Part shown: one piece after another, positions 8,716 through 14,590 of the stretch
How the letters are laid out: each line of letters starts with the position of its first letter
How positions within the stretch are numbered: position 1 is the stretch's first letter
From: a virus
IMG/VR virus record: IMGVR_UViG_3300011116_000775
Span: 1-23,585 of that record
Strand: one strand, 5' to 3'
DNA length: 23,585 nt
Position numbers and translations under genes: made by a program
Notes under the pieces: generated by a model
Told to the model about the DNA's origin: nothing
The model's database searches: none
What the model saw: only the letters and a program-made list of their open reading frames with translations

Positions 8716-8998
8716 GATTTTTCTCCCGCAGCTTGGCTTCCAGTGCTCTTGAAACATCAAGCCAACCTCCACCTTCAAGCACATCGTCAATTGCATCTGA
8801 CACTTCTTCGTCAGTCAGTCCAACCCATTCATGTTTACTTTTTGCCTTTTCATCGACACGTTCTTGCGATGTGTCGTCGGCATCGACAAGTGCTTGGCGC
8901 AGGACGGCGATGACTCCTTCTAGTTTTTGGTCGCAATACACGTCATCCGCAATCTCGTTCAACATACCAAGCGCCATTTGCATAGCTTCTCTGCTCAT
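8708..8998 (-). CDS. WVGLT-module paralogue 4 (96 aa)
   Basis: N-terminus MSREAMQMALGMLNEIADDV matches paralogue 2; the C-terminus has HEWVGLTDEEVSDAI...ALEAKLREKNHG. The middle EPVAW...LYTAPP block seen in the longer copies is missing, so this is the two-block form. It starts with ATGA overlap to the XRE regulator. Its final codons overlap the next start by 8 bases and supply its ribosome site. Function unknown. Confidence 0.8.
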   Translation of the reverse strand: MSREAMQMALGMLNEIADDVYCDQKLEGVIAVLRQALVDADDTSQERVDEKAKSKHEWVGLTDEEVSDAIDDVLEGGGWLDVSRALEAKLREKNHG

Positions 8999-9309
8999 GC
9001 CCTATCCCCCGCATCTTGTTTCCATTCGTCAAACTTAGCCGTGAGCCGAGCGGATAGCTTTGCACTAGGTTCCTGCTTACCTCTTTCAATCCTGCTGAGA
9101 TTGCCCATGCTGGTCCCGACTTCCTTTGAAAGCTCTCTAATGGTCCGACCAGAAGCTAGCCTTGCCTGTTTCCAATGGGTGGACTGTTCTGTGAGTTCTT
9201 TGATTAACTCAGCGGCCTCGCGGATCAAAGCTTTCTCAGGGGCGCAGTAGTCAGGTAGTCCTGTTGCGTACCCTACAAGTCGGTTGTAAACCCTTTCATA
9301 TTTGTTCAT
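8995..9309 (-). CDS. XRE/Cro-family HTH DNA-binding protein
   Basis: The 104-aa protein has an N-terminal helical part (1-45) and a classic Cro/CI helix-turn-helix at about 48-90: WKQARLASGRTIRELSKEVG, then TSMGNLSRIERGKQEPS. The motif LSRIERGKxxPS is diagnostic of XRE-family repressors. It sits inside the early operon, not next to the control region at 14.05 kb, and may act on that palindrome; this is inference. It starts with ATGA overlap to the gene upstream, and its stop overlaps paralogue 4 in the same way. Confidence 0.85.
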   Translation of the reverse strand: MNKYERVYNRLVGYATGLPDYCAPEKALIREAAELIKELTEQSTHWKQARLASGRTIRELSKEVGTSMGNLSRIERGKQEPSAKLSARLTAKFDEWKQDAGDRA

Positions 9310-9578
9310 GAGTTCCTATCCCGCAAAATGGTTTCAATCTTTTGGATCACTTCCACATGGGTGAACTTGGATAGCTCCTCGTAGTCACTGTCGTTTAAAC
9401 CGCGCCACTCAAACGGTGTGACAAACAACGGTATGTTGTAAGCTTGGTAGCGGTTTCTTTTCTTCTCCGCGCTGTGAATGATCCTTGTCTGTTCGTCAAA
9501 CTCTAGGTCAGTCGCCCATGCGATGGGTTCATCCAAAAAGGATTTATCTTTTTGGTACAAGTTGTGATCCCCGGACAT
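9306..9578 (-). CDS. Divergent WVGLT-module paralogue 5 (90 aa)
   Basis: A diverged member of the family: EPIAWATD...YNIPLFVTPFEWRGLNDSDYEEL...IQKIETILRDRNS lines up block by block with EPVAWITN...DIPLYTAPP and EWVGLTDEE...ALEAKLREKN of its neighbours. The ATG at 9578 has GGAG about 6 bases upstream, in the 9-bp gap after the zinc-ribbon gene. GTTTAAAC at 9393-9400 lies in it. Function unknown. Confidence 0.75.
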   Translation of the reverse strand: MSGDHNLYQKDKSFLDEPIAWATDLEFDEQTRIIHSAEKKRNRYQAYNIPLFVTPFEWRGLNDSDYEELSKFTHVEVIQKIETILRDRNS

Positions 9579-9587
9579 ATCAACTCC

Positions 9588-9764
9588 TTATTCTTTCACC
9601 TTCGGAGATCTCTCCTTGGTGGTAAATCGTTCTTCACAATGAACGCATTCTCTGCGCCGCTCAACATAAAAAACTTTTTGGTTAGGCTCCCAATAGTTTC
9701 TGGTTTCAATCACCTTGGTTTTATAAGCACGGCCATCAGGCTGAACACAAAATGGGCACTTCAT
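9588..9764 (-). CDS. NrdR-like zinc-ribbon protein (58 aa)
   Basis: Protein starts MKCPFCVQPDGRAYKTKVIE and has ERRRECVHCEERFTTKE near the end. CPxC at 3-6, then RRRECxxC at 37-43 and ERFTT match the N-terminal zinc ribbon of the NrdR repressor almost motif for motif (MxCPxC ... RRRxCxxCxxRFTT), but the ATP-cone domain that senses dATP in NrdR is absent. The start overlaps the upstream stop as ATGA, and it is followed by a good GGAG for the next gene. It could be a DNA- or RNA-binding accessory factor; regulation of ribonucleotide reductase genes is only a guess. Confidence 0.8.
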   Translation of the reverse strand: MKCPFCVQPDGRAYKTKVIETRNYWEPNQKVFYVERRRECVHCEERFTTKERSPKVKE

Positions 9765-10057
9765 GCTTTGAAGGCGTTGTATTCAGCAACCAGCCACCTC
9801 TGCCAGCCGTTGGTCCACTCCCTCGGCCATAACATCATCTCTTCAAGCGTTGCGTGACGTGCAATCAACTCAGAGGCACTCAAGCGTTTGGTCTTATCTT
9901 CTTTGTACTCGAACAACTTCGTCATGCCGTTATAAGTTCTCACGAAGGCTCCCGGCTGGACCCATACTGGTTCTGAGCGATGCGGGTAGTAAGGCATACC
10001 GTTTAAACAGAACACAGGTTCCGGGCCGCTGGGCGCTTTGGGTTCAGAGATTTTCAT
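9761..10057 (-). CDS. Hypothetical early protein (98 aa)
   Basis: The protein MKISEPKAPSGPEPVFCLNG... has proline-rich start, a likely beta-rich centre (PVWVQPGAFVRTYNGMTKLF) and a Trp-rich helical end (WPREWTNGWQRWLVAEYNAF). No known family recognised. It joins both neighbours by ATGA overlaps. GTTTAAAC at 10001-10008 lies within it. Confidence 0.65.
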   Translation of the reverse strand: MKISEPKAPSGPEPVFCLNGMPYYPHRSEPVWVQPGAFVRTYNGMTKLFEYKEDKTKRLSASELIARHATLEEMMLWPREWTNGWQRWLVAEYNAFKA

Positions 10058-10422
10058 TTCATTCTCGCTTTCAACATTTCATCGGCAACTAAAAAGGCAA
10101 TCTCAGCAAAAGCCACTTCAGGTTTTTGATTGGGAACCTGCCCCCACTTACCAGCAAAGATGCCGGTGATCACCGCAGCAGCGAAGTGATCCCGAAGATT
10201 GGGGTAGTCCGGTATCTTAGGGATCGGCACCTTGGGTAAGGCAAGACCTTTGCTTGCAAGGATCTCTTTGACTTCGTTGATGGCTCGCCGTCCGATGCCA
10301 TCGGTTTTCAACAACTGAATTTCGGTGTACTGAAGTACGTCCTTGATCGTATAGATCCCGGCGTAATGTAAGGCGTTTAGTGTGCGCTGCGTCAGCAGCC
10401 CACAATCAAGTTGTTCATCCAT
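10054..10422 (-). CDS. RNA polymerase alpha C-terminal-domain-like protein fused to LRDxFAA domain
   Basis: Residues 9-62 (LLTQRTLNALHYAGIYTIKD, QYTEIQLLKTDGIGRRAINE, KEILASKGL) are a close match to the bacterial RNA polymerase alpha-CTD. Aligned by eye to E. coli, R265 is R13, N268 is N16, G296 is G44, K298 is R46 and E302 is E50; S299 is A47. These residues contact UP-element DNA, so DNA binding is plausible. After a proline-rich linker (63-74) comes the phage LRDHFAA...AEIAFLVADEMLKAR domain (77-120). There is no alpha N-terminal domain, so it cannot assemble like host alpha. It could bind UP elements, sigma or activators as a competitor or bridge; this is inference. AAGGA precedes the ATG at 10422. 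Confidence 0.8.
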   Translation of the reverse strand: MDEQLDCGLLTQRTLNALHYAGIYTIKDVLQYTEIQLLKTDGIGRRAINEVKEILASKGLALPKVPIPKIPDYPNLRDHFAAAVITGIFAGKWGQVPNQKPEVAFAEIAFLVADEMLKARMK

Positions 10423-10431
10423 GACACATCC

Positions 10432-10911
10432 TTAAAATAACGATTCTTGGTTTTGCGGGAAGTAAGTATTCATCACGGCGTGGTAATCGAAGAATGTCTC
10501 AAAGCATTCGTAGATGCCTGTTAGTTCATCGCTCGAGGCTTCGACTTCCCCGTTGTAGGTATAGACTTTCTTCGGCACCTTGACTTTGCCTTGAGCAAAC
10601 TTAATCCCTAGCTCAGTGGGGCGCCACAAGCCTGAGTGCTTTGCCTTGATATCACTGCTGGCGCGGCGCTCAACCAGACCCCACCACCGAAGGGTCGGCA
10701 ACTGGTTGGAACGTAAGACTCGGGTATGCCCTGAGTTAGGCACGTCGACCCATCCTTCGTCGTTTCTCTTGGCACCGCACAGCCAGATCAAACTGTAGGC
10801 CATGGTCGAGTTGATAGACCGGGCATAGATCTTTCCCCATCGGTTACAGACGGGGCAATAGCCCCCTTCATGCTCGATGATCTCTCGCCATCTGATCTTC
10901 TCTTCGATCAT
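10432..10911 (-). CDS. Zinc-finger-containing phage protein (159 aa)
   Basis: The N-terminal third has HEGGYCPVCNRWGKIYARSI, a CPVC half of a possible zinc site with a further C45 in LIWLCGAKR. The centre (LRSNQLPTLRWWGLVERR, HSGLWRPTELGIKFA) looks like a winged-helix fold with a typical WGL turn, and the end is acidic and aromatic. The layout fits a small DNA-binding protein, but I cannot name a family. The ATG at 10911 overlaps the stop of the 58-aa gene before it. Nine bases separate its stop from the alpha-CTD gene. Confidence 0.7.
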   Translation of the reverse strand: MIEEKIRWREIIEHEGGYCPVCNRWGKIYARSINSTMAYSLIWLCGAKRNDEGWVDVPNSGHTRVLRSNQLPTLRWWGLVERRASSDIKAKHSGLWRPTELGIKFAQGKVKVPKKVYTYNGEVEASSDELTGIYECFETFFDYHAVMNTYFPQNQESLF

Positions 10912-11084
10912 TCTGCCACCCCATTGAAGCGAAGTGCGATACGCGCTCTATCCAACTCGGCGATACGCTTGCGCTCTTTAAGAACTTTGGGGTCCCGCCA
11001 AGGGTAGGGCTGCTTTAACAGGCGCCAATGTTTCTTGAATGTCTCAAGGACATTCGTCGATTCGCTTGTTGTCTTGATTTCCAC
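10908..11084 (-). CDS. Small basic protein with GTG start (58 aa)
   Basis: The reading frame starts at GTG 11084 with GGAG 7 bases upstream and ends with a TGA overlapping the next ATG. It translates to MEIKTTSESTNVLETFKKHW, then a very basic segment (DPKVLKERKRIAELDRARIA). It overlaps the upstream gene by 41 bases. Its helical charged character suggests a small nucleic-acid or protein-binding factor; no family recognised. The ribosome site and the exact stop/start coupling argue that it is real. Confidence 0.6.
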   Translation of the reverse strand: MEIKTTSESTNVLETFKKHWRLLKQPYPWRDPKVLKERKRIAELDRARIALRFNGVAE

Positions 11085-11229
11085 AACGTAACTCCATCAT
11101 TTGGTTTGCAATCTCATAGGCATCTTTGGCGATGTTTAAACCACCGATGCCGGGTTGCTTGCCGTGTGCGCTCAAGAGTCCCATAAGCGCGAAGGCTGCG
11201 AACGTGTCGCGCAGTTCATCGTTTGTCAT
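11044..11229 (-). CDS. LRDxFAA-domain small phage protein (61 aa)
   Basis: MTNDELRDTFAAFALMGLLS and AKDAYEIANQMMELR place it in the same small phage family as the protein at 8485-8715 and the C-terminal half of the alpha-CTD fusion. It has only this domain plus a short polar tail. GTTTAAAC at 11134-11141 lies inside. Its start overlaps the upstream gene end by 14 bases. Function unknown. Confidence 0.75.
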   Translation of the reverse strand: MTNDELRDTFAAFALMGLLSAHGKQPGIGGLNIAKDAYEIANQMMELRCGNQDNKRIDECP

Positions 11230-11371
11230 AGCGCTGTAAGAAGGAAACCACTTTGTAGTGGTGATTACCTTTCAGGAAAGGCTCGATCTCTTTGAGCAAA
11301 GCAAGCGCCTGTTCAAAGATCGGGTTGTGTTCTACATCATGATAGGCTTTAGCCTCTTCCATGGGGTCCAT
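11216..11371 (-). CDS. Small hypothetical protein (51 aa)
   Basis: ATG at 11371 has a strong GAGGAG seven bases upstream. The protein MDPMEEAKAYHDVEHNPIFE continues into LKEIEPFLKGNHHYKVVSFL and ends LQRYDKR. It is probably two helices; no family recognised. It overlaps both neighbours by 14-23 bases, in keeping with the nested style of this operon. Confidence 0.6.
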   Translation of the reverse strand: MDPMEEAKAYHDVEHNPIFEQALALLKEIEPFLKGNHHYKVVSFLQRYDKR

Positions 11372-11762
11372 GTTTCCACTCCTCAAATTGATTAACTAAT
11401 TCAATAAAAGCGTTTCGGGCTGACTCGTTGCTGTTCAACATAGACCTTGATTCCACATGGCAGATATCTCGGACGGCTTGCTCTGCCGCCGTCTGTGTGG
11501 CCTCGAAGATCAGGTTGTTTTCCTTCAGGAACTCCTGAAACTTTTTGTCTTTGCAAAGCACAGCAGCCAGCGAAACATAGTTGGGCTGATAAGGTTGGTC
11601 ATCATTGTTCAGCCTGACCATCACAACCATATACCTTGCGCCGACAAAATCCCTAACTAATAGGTCGGGGATCTCGTCAGGGTGGATAGTCAGGTGCAGG
11701 GCAAAGCCCTTGGCATCCTGTCTCAGCGAAGTCTTGACGGCTTCAAACTGGATGGATTCCAC
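11349..11762 (-). CDS. Conserved hypothetical phage protein (137 aa)
   Basis: The start is GTG at 11762 with GGGAG about 8 bases upstream. A beta-rich core (GFALHLTIHPDEIPDLLVRD, GARYMVVMVRLNNDDQPY) is followed by an LCKDKKFQEFL segment and a helical tail. This core with LCKDxxFxxFL resembles a conserved protein often found beside ERF and nuclease genes in phages of Betaproteobacteria. It may take part in recombination, which is inferred only from gene neighbourhood. Confidence 0.7.
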   Translation of the reverse strand: MESIQFEAVKTSLRQDAKGFALHLTIHPDEIPDLLVRDFVGARYMVVMVRLNNDDQPYQPNYVSLAAVLCKDKKFQEFLKENNLIFEATQTAAEQAVRDICHVESRSMLNSNESARNAFIELVNQFEEWKHGPHGRG

Positions 11763-12069
11763 CGAAGGCTCTCCCTAATTGGATCAGTGCGTTACCCACA
11801 GCAGCCCAATCAACGCTCGGCCTATCCGGCCCGATAGCTGCAACGTATGCCTCGACCTCTCTCTTAGGCTTCTCATCTTCCAATACGGGATGCCTGTCCT
11901 GCTCGCTCCACAACTTGTAATGCCTGTAAACCGTGGAGATAGACCGACCAAGTTCTTTGCTTAGTTCGGGAGGCTTCCTGCCTTGGTCAAAGCTTCTGTA
12001 AAGCGCCTCGAGTTGTTTCTTGTTGAACGTGCGGCGCTTCCGACGATAGATGATCCTGACTTGGTTCAT
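11743..12069 (-). CDS. HTH protein, resolvase/Hin-type helix-turn-helix (108 aa)
   Basis: Residues 1-50 are basic and carry a helix-turn-helix: KKQLEALYRSFDQGRKPPEL, then SKELGRSISTVYRHYKLW. The GxxxxELSKELGRSISTVYRH pattern matches the HTH of resolvases and transposase-like regulators. The remaining part is acidic with a DWAAVGNALIQLGRAF helix. The second ATG (12069) is preferred because GGAAG is at proper spacing from it and too close to the first (12075). It probably binds DNA; it could be a regulator of this operon. Confidence 0.7.
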   Translation of the reverse strand: MNQVRIIYRRKRRTFNKKQLEALYRSFDQGRKPPELSKELGRSISTVYRHYKLWSEQDRHPVLEDEKPKREVEAYVAAIGPDRPSVDWAAVGNALIQLGRAFGGIHPV

Positions 12070-12326
12070 TCCCATTCTTCCTTTTTCTGTTGGTCCATAG
12101 GCTTCGATGCTTGAATCGAAAGGTAAGGTTTCCCTGCTGCGCTTTTCTTTTTCCAGACCGCCAGACGCATGGTCAGGTGACCCTCTTCGTTCTTGGGAAG
12201 CTGCTTCAGCAAGTCCGGTGACAGGGTCAAGGTGCCTGAAAAAGCTGGTGCTTTTTCATTGCTTGAGTTGCCCTCGAATACGGTGCCTGAGTTGGGTAAG
12301 GGTTTATAAGGCGTGTTGTATTTCAT
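12066..12326 (-). CDS. Small OB-like/ssDNA-associated phage protein (86 aa)
   Basis: The protein MKYNTPYKPLPNSGTVFEG... has SGTLTLSPDLL, MRLAVWKKKSAAGKPYLSIQ and a charged end. The RLAVWKKxSAAGKPYLSI strand pair is like small OB-fold/DUF736-like proteins that sit with phage recombination genes. Placed between the ERF operon start and the HTH gene, it might assist ssDNA handling, which is inference. Start and stop both overlap neighbours (ATGA at the start). Confidence 0.65.
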   Translation of the reverse strand: MKYNTPYKPLPNSGTVFEGNSSNEKAPAFSGTLTLSPDLLKQLPKNEEGHLTMRLAVWKKKSAAGKPYLSIQASKPMDQQKKEEWE

Positions 12327-12475
12327 TTAGACCTCTCATAGTGTGTGATAAGAAACAGAATGACATCGGCAATCGAAGTCCTGAACCCGACTTTCTTTGA
12401 GATCTCTAACTGCATCTCGCGTAGACGGGCCAAAACCTCTGGCCGCAGTGACACATTTTTTTGTTGTGTACTCAT
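12323..12475 (-). CDS. Ribbon-helix-helix-like protein (50 aa)
   Basis: Translation gives MSTQQKNVSLRPEVLARLRE, then MQLEISKKVGFRTSIADVIL and a short helix. A short beta strand (NVSLRP), helix, turn with GFR-TS, and helix is the layout of Arc/MetJ/CopG-type RHH DNA-binding proteins; 50 aa is a normal RHH length. ATGA overlaps at both ends fix the start and stop. As the third gene from the promoter it is a good candidate for the regulator of the palindrome at 14052-14067, but that is inference. Confidence 0.7.
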   Translation of the reverse strand: MSTQQKNVSLRPEVLARLREMQLEISKKVGFRTSIADVILFLITHYERSK

Positions 12476-13179
12476 TTCTTCAGTTCGCTAGAACGGTCGG
12501 TAAACCGTTTGGTTAAAAGCCCCATTCGTTCGGGGTCCATCTTCTCCAGCTTGGTCCAAGTCTCCTTGTTGATACTGTAAAAACTTCTCAGTGATTTGAT
12601 GGTTTTACAGTCCTCGAGGAAGGCTTCGGCCAAGGTGCAGATCTGGTCAGCTAATGCATTCGGTACTTCTTTGACAATCACAAAAGGGGTCGGCTCATCT
12701 CCTTGTGGTTCTTCTGGTGGAGGTAGCGCTTGTTTAAACGCAGCAGCCGGTGGGTTCTTCTCTTCTTTCTTGTCATCGACTTCGTTGGGAACCTCGGCGT
12801 CATCACCGGTGGCTAACTGAAGCAAACGCAGAAGCGCGTACTTGTTAGCTCCGGTTAATGCTTTGTAGATCCCTTTGTCTCCTACGCCCTTTGAATTTCG
12901 ATCATTCCCTGATCCTGCACAGGTGAATGATATCGAGTCGCCTGACTCGTGAAACACCGTGTAGTTAATGATCACATGCGTGTTGCCGTTGTCATCATGT
13001 TCTACGGTTTGAACCGAAGGCATGATCATGAGACCTTCTTTCAACATGGCGGGACGCACCGTGGTGATTACGTCCGCTTCGGTTACATAGCTATACTTTT
13101 GAAAATCGTTATAGCCTTTCTTCTGCACATACTTGATGCTATTCGCTACGTTGATCAGCGCTGCTAAGACTTGCTTCAT
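12472..13179 (-). CDS. ERF-family single-strand DNA annealing recombinase
   Basis: The 235-aa protein has the ERF pattern: an N-terminal helix (VLAALINVANSIKYVQKKG), FQKYSYVTEADVITTVRPAM, KEGLMIMPSV, a beta-rich core ending in SISFTCAG, then KGVGDKGIYKALTGANKYAL with LLQLATGDDAE, where ERF proteins carry their conserved loop. A proline-rich linker (PPPEEPQGDEP) joins a C-terminal helical domain. ERF proteins anneal complementary strands and work with a 5'-3' exonuclease; the next gene upstream is just such a nuclease. The start at 13179 has GGAG five bases upstream and is preferred to an earlier ATG at 13227. Confidence 0.85.
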   Translation of the reverse strand: MKQVLAALINVANSIKYVQKKGYNDFQKYSYVTEADVITTVRPAMLKEGLMIMPSVQTVEHDDNGNTHVIINYTVFHESGDSISFTCAGSGNDRNSKGVGDKGIYKALTGANKYALLRLLQLATGDDAEVPNEVDDKKEEKNPPAAAFKQALPPPEEPQGDEPTPFVIVKEVPNALADQICTLAEAFLEDCKTIKSLRSFYSINKETWTKLEKMDPERMGLLTKRFTDRSSELKK

Positions 13180-14035
13180 ATGTTCTCCATTGATTACAAA
13201 AATCCCTAACGTCACAAAAATTTGCACATCGAGTGCGCTCTTCAGGTCGATGCTCGACGTAGTGTCCCTTGCCTAGTGACTGAGCATGGGCATCGGCTTC
13301 GGCTTTGTCTGCGTACAACTTAATCGCTTTAACTCGTTTGTCGTTCTTTATTGCGTACACCGGAGGTTTAGCCCACATATCCTCTTTGCTGCACGGTGCG
13401 AGGTCATCGCCGAAAGCTGAGGAGGTGAAGGCTTCTTGGTGTAGGGCAACCCGTTCCCTTATAAACTGTTCTGTTGTTTCGTTATCCCACATCGGTACAT
13501 CAATCGTAACGATTGGTGCTTGAGGGTAGCCCTCTCGTTTAGCGTCATGCATGGACCAGTCCCTGATGATCGCTACGATTTGTATACTTCTGACAGGTGT
13601 TTTCTTAACGGTCTCCACCAGCCACTTGTAGATGTTGAGTTGCTGTTCCCACTCAATCTTCTCGTTCATCACCGACCATGCTTTGGTGACCTTGTAGTCT
13701 TGGATGGTGCGTGTTCCATCGGCATGGCATATCTGAGAGTCGATGGCGCCGGAAAAGATCCAGCCGTTTATCTCGGTGAAGATTCTCTCTTCGGTCAGAT
13801 GTTTTTCATCGCCGCCTTGCTCGAGGATGTGATGCACCGCAGTGCCAAACAAAGACCAGACCAGCGAGGTTGCATCAACCTTGATCTCGGCGTCATGCAT
13901 TTGCCTGAGCGCCACAATGCGCGGCGAGTTGATGGCCTGCGTCACACTGATGTGTGACTTGCCTTTGTCGTAGGTAGGACGGTGTAACGCGTTGATAACC
14001 GCTTGAGGTAATCCGTAGTTGTTTGTAATCTGCAT
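13139..14035 (-). CDS. PD-(D/E)XK exonuclease (RecB/Cas4-like)
   Basis: The 298-aa protein shows the motifs of RecB-type nucleases in order: GTAVHHILE (H69), GAID (D99), IQDYK (D113 and K115), and QLNIY (QxxxY, 132-136). Near the C-terminus CANFCDVRDFC gives three cysteines, with a fourth possible partner in APCSKED, so an iron-sulphur cluster as in Cas4/AddB is possible. It would resect DNA ends for the ERF protein, whose gene start it overlaps by 41 bases. It is first in the operon; the ATG at 14035 has CAGGAA upstream and lies about 15 bases after the predicted transcription start. Confidence 0.85.
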   Translation of the reverse strand: MQITNNYGLPQAVINALHRPTYDKGKSHISVTQAINSPRIVALRQMHDAEIKVDATSLVWSLFGTAVHHILEQGGDEKHLTEERIFTEINGWIFSGAIDSQICHADGTRTIQDYKVTKAWSVMNEKIEWEQQLNIYKWLVETVKKTPVRSIQIVAIIRDWSMHDAKREGYPQAPIVTIDVPMWDNETTEQFIRERVALHQEAFTSSAFGDDLAPCSKEDMWAKPPVYAIKNDKRVKAIKLYADKAEADAHAQSLGKGHYVEHRPEERTRCANFCDVRDFCNQWRTYEASLSSADQRSE

Positions 14036-14051
14036 ACGCTTTCCTGTTAAT

Positions 14052-14067
14052 GGGTACAATCGTACCC
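14052..14067. promoter_or_regulatory. Palindromic operator over divergent -10 elements
   Basis: GGGTACAATCGTACCC has 6-bp perfect arms around AATC. It covers the -10 of the leftward promoter, so a protein bound here would block it. Candidate binders in the window are the XRE, RHH and HTH proteins. A related half (ATGGGTACAAC) recurs at 14967-14977 in the leader of the primase-helicase. Confidence 0.6.
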
Positions 14068-14086
14068 GTTCTGATGGGTTTGTCAA
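14059..14086 (-). promoter_or_regulatory. Leftward early promoter (TTGACA-N16-TACGAT)
   Basis: On the minus strand a perfect -35 TTGACA (14081-14086) is 16 bases from TACGAT (14059-14064). Transcription would start near 14052 and read the exonuclease-ERF operon. The -10 lies inside the 16-bp palindrome. A plus-strand TACAAT at 14055-14060 within the same palindrome could be the -10 of a weaker divergent promoter for the nuclease gene, but no good -35 is seen for it. Confidence 0.7.
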
Positions 14087-14095
14087 GGGGTAAAC

Positions 14096-14479
14096 ATGGG
14101 AAAAATGCAGCGTAACAAAGGTGCTCAGGCAGAGCGTGAGTTGTTTGCTTTGCTGACAGATGGGCTAGGTTTAAACATCACCAGAAACTTGGTGCAGACC
14201 CGGGCTGGTGGTGCTGACACGATTGACATTCCGGGCGTTGCCCTCGAAGTGAAACGGCATGAGGTCTTGCAGATTGGATCTTGGTGGGAGCAAACGCTCG
14301 CGCAGGCTGGGGATCGAATGCCTTTGCTGGCATACCGACAAAGCAGGCAACCTTGGCGCTTTGTGATTGACCTTTATGATCTCTGCCCCGATTACTTTCA
14401 GTCTCGGGGCTTGGACGTGACGCACTGTGCAACCTTGTCGATCCAGTCGGTGATTGTTTTCCTGCGGCAAAAGGTTTAA
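14096..14479 (+). CDS. PD-(D/E)XK Holliday-junction-resolvase-like nuclease
   Basis: The 127-aa protein starts MGKMQRNKGAQAERELFALL and continues ITRNLVQTRAGGADTIDIPG, ALEVKR, GSWWEQTLAQA and LLAYRQSRQPW. E13, D41 and ExK (E51, K53) form the PD-(D/E)XK active site, and the layout with NKGAxxERE, RNLxQTRxGGxD and PWxxV is typical of small phage resolvase-like nucleases (Hjc/VRR type). It probably cuts branched DNA made by replication and ERF recombination. AAGGGG precedes the ATG. The stop TAA lies inside a GTTTAAAC site (14474-14481), and a terminator follows 45 bases later. Confidence 0.8.
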   Translation: MGKMQRNKGAQAERELFALLTDGLGLNITRNLVQTRAGGADTIDIPGVALEVKRHEVLQIGSWWEQTLAQAGDRMPLLAYRQSRQPWRFVIDLYDLCPDYFQSRGLDVTHCATLSIQSVIVFLRQKV

Positions 14480-14524
14480 ACTCTCGCATCTCCTGCAACT
14501 TCCATGACGATGGAGATCCCTGTT

Positions 14525-14554
14525 AATCCCCCGCGCAATACGGGGGATTTTTTT
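14525..14554 (+). terminator. Rho-independent terminator after the nuclease gene
   Basis: AATCCCCCG (14525-14533), a 7-base loop and CGGGGGATT (14541-14549) form a perfect 9-bp stem that runs into a seven-T tract at 14548-14554. Confidence 0.9.
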
Positions 14555-14559
14555 GCCTA

Positions 14560-14587
14560 TTGACAGGCTTAAATATTCCTATACAAT
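14560..14587 (+). promoter_or_regulatory. Strong sigma70 promoter (TTGACA-N16-TACAAT)
   Basis: TTGACA at 14560-14565 is a consensus -35; TACAAT at 14582-14587 matches five of six -10 bases; spacing is 16. It lies directly after a terminator and starts the ncRNA and perhaps, by read-through, the primase-helicase transcript. Confidence 0.8.
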
Positions 14588-14590
14588 CTT

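Larger units (their letters stand above)
8010..8998 (-). repeat. Duplicated 30-bp gene starts (8010-8039 and 8969-8998)
   Basis: The first ten codons (MSREAMQMAL) of two WVGLT paralogues are nearly identical at DNA level. Related short repeats also mark the shared C-terminal module: GTCAGCCCAACCCATT-like segments near 7511, 7737, 8142 and 8815, and CTCCYTTAGCTTGGMTTC or CTCCCGCAGCTTGGCTTC near 7414, 7656, 8048 and 8722. Confidence 0.75.

Noticed and set aside
7041-9857. Several plus-strand frames of 60-148 codons opposite the early operon
   Set aside because: They are antisense shadows of minus-strand genes with ATGA joins and known family patterns; Ser/Pro/His-rich products.
6142-14035. Integrase, excisionase or lysogeny module near the XRE regulator
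   Set aside because: No tyrosine or serine recombinase domain in the window; the XRE and resolvase-type HTH proteins lack catalytic domains.
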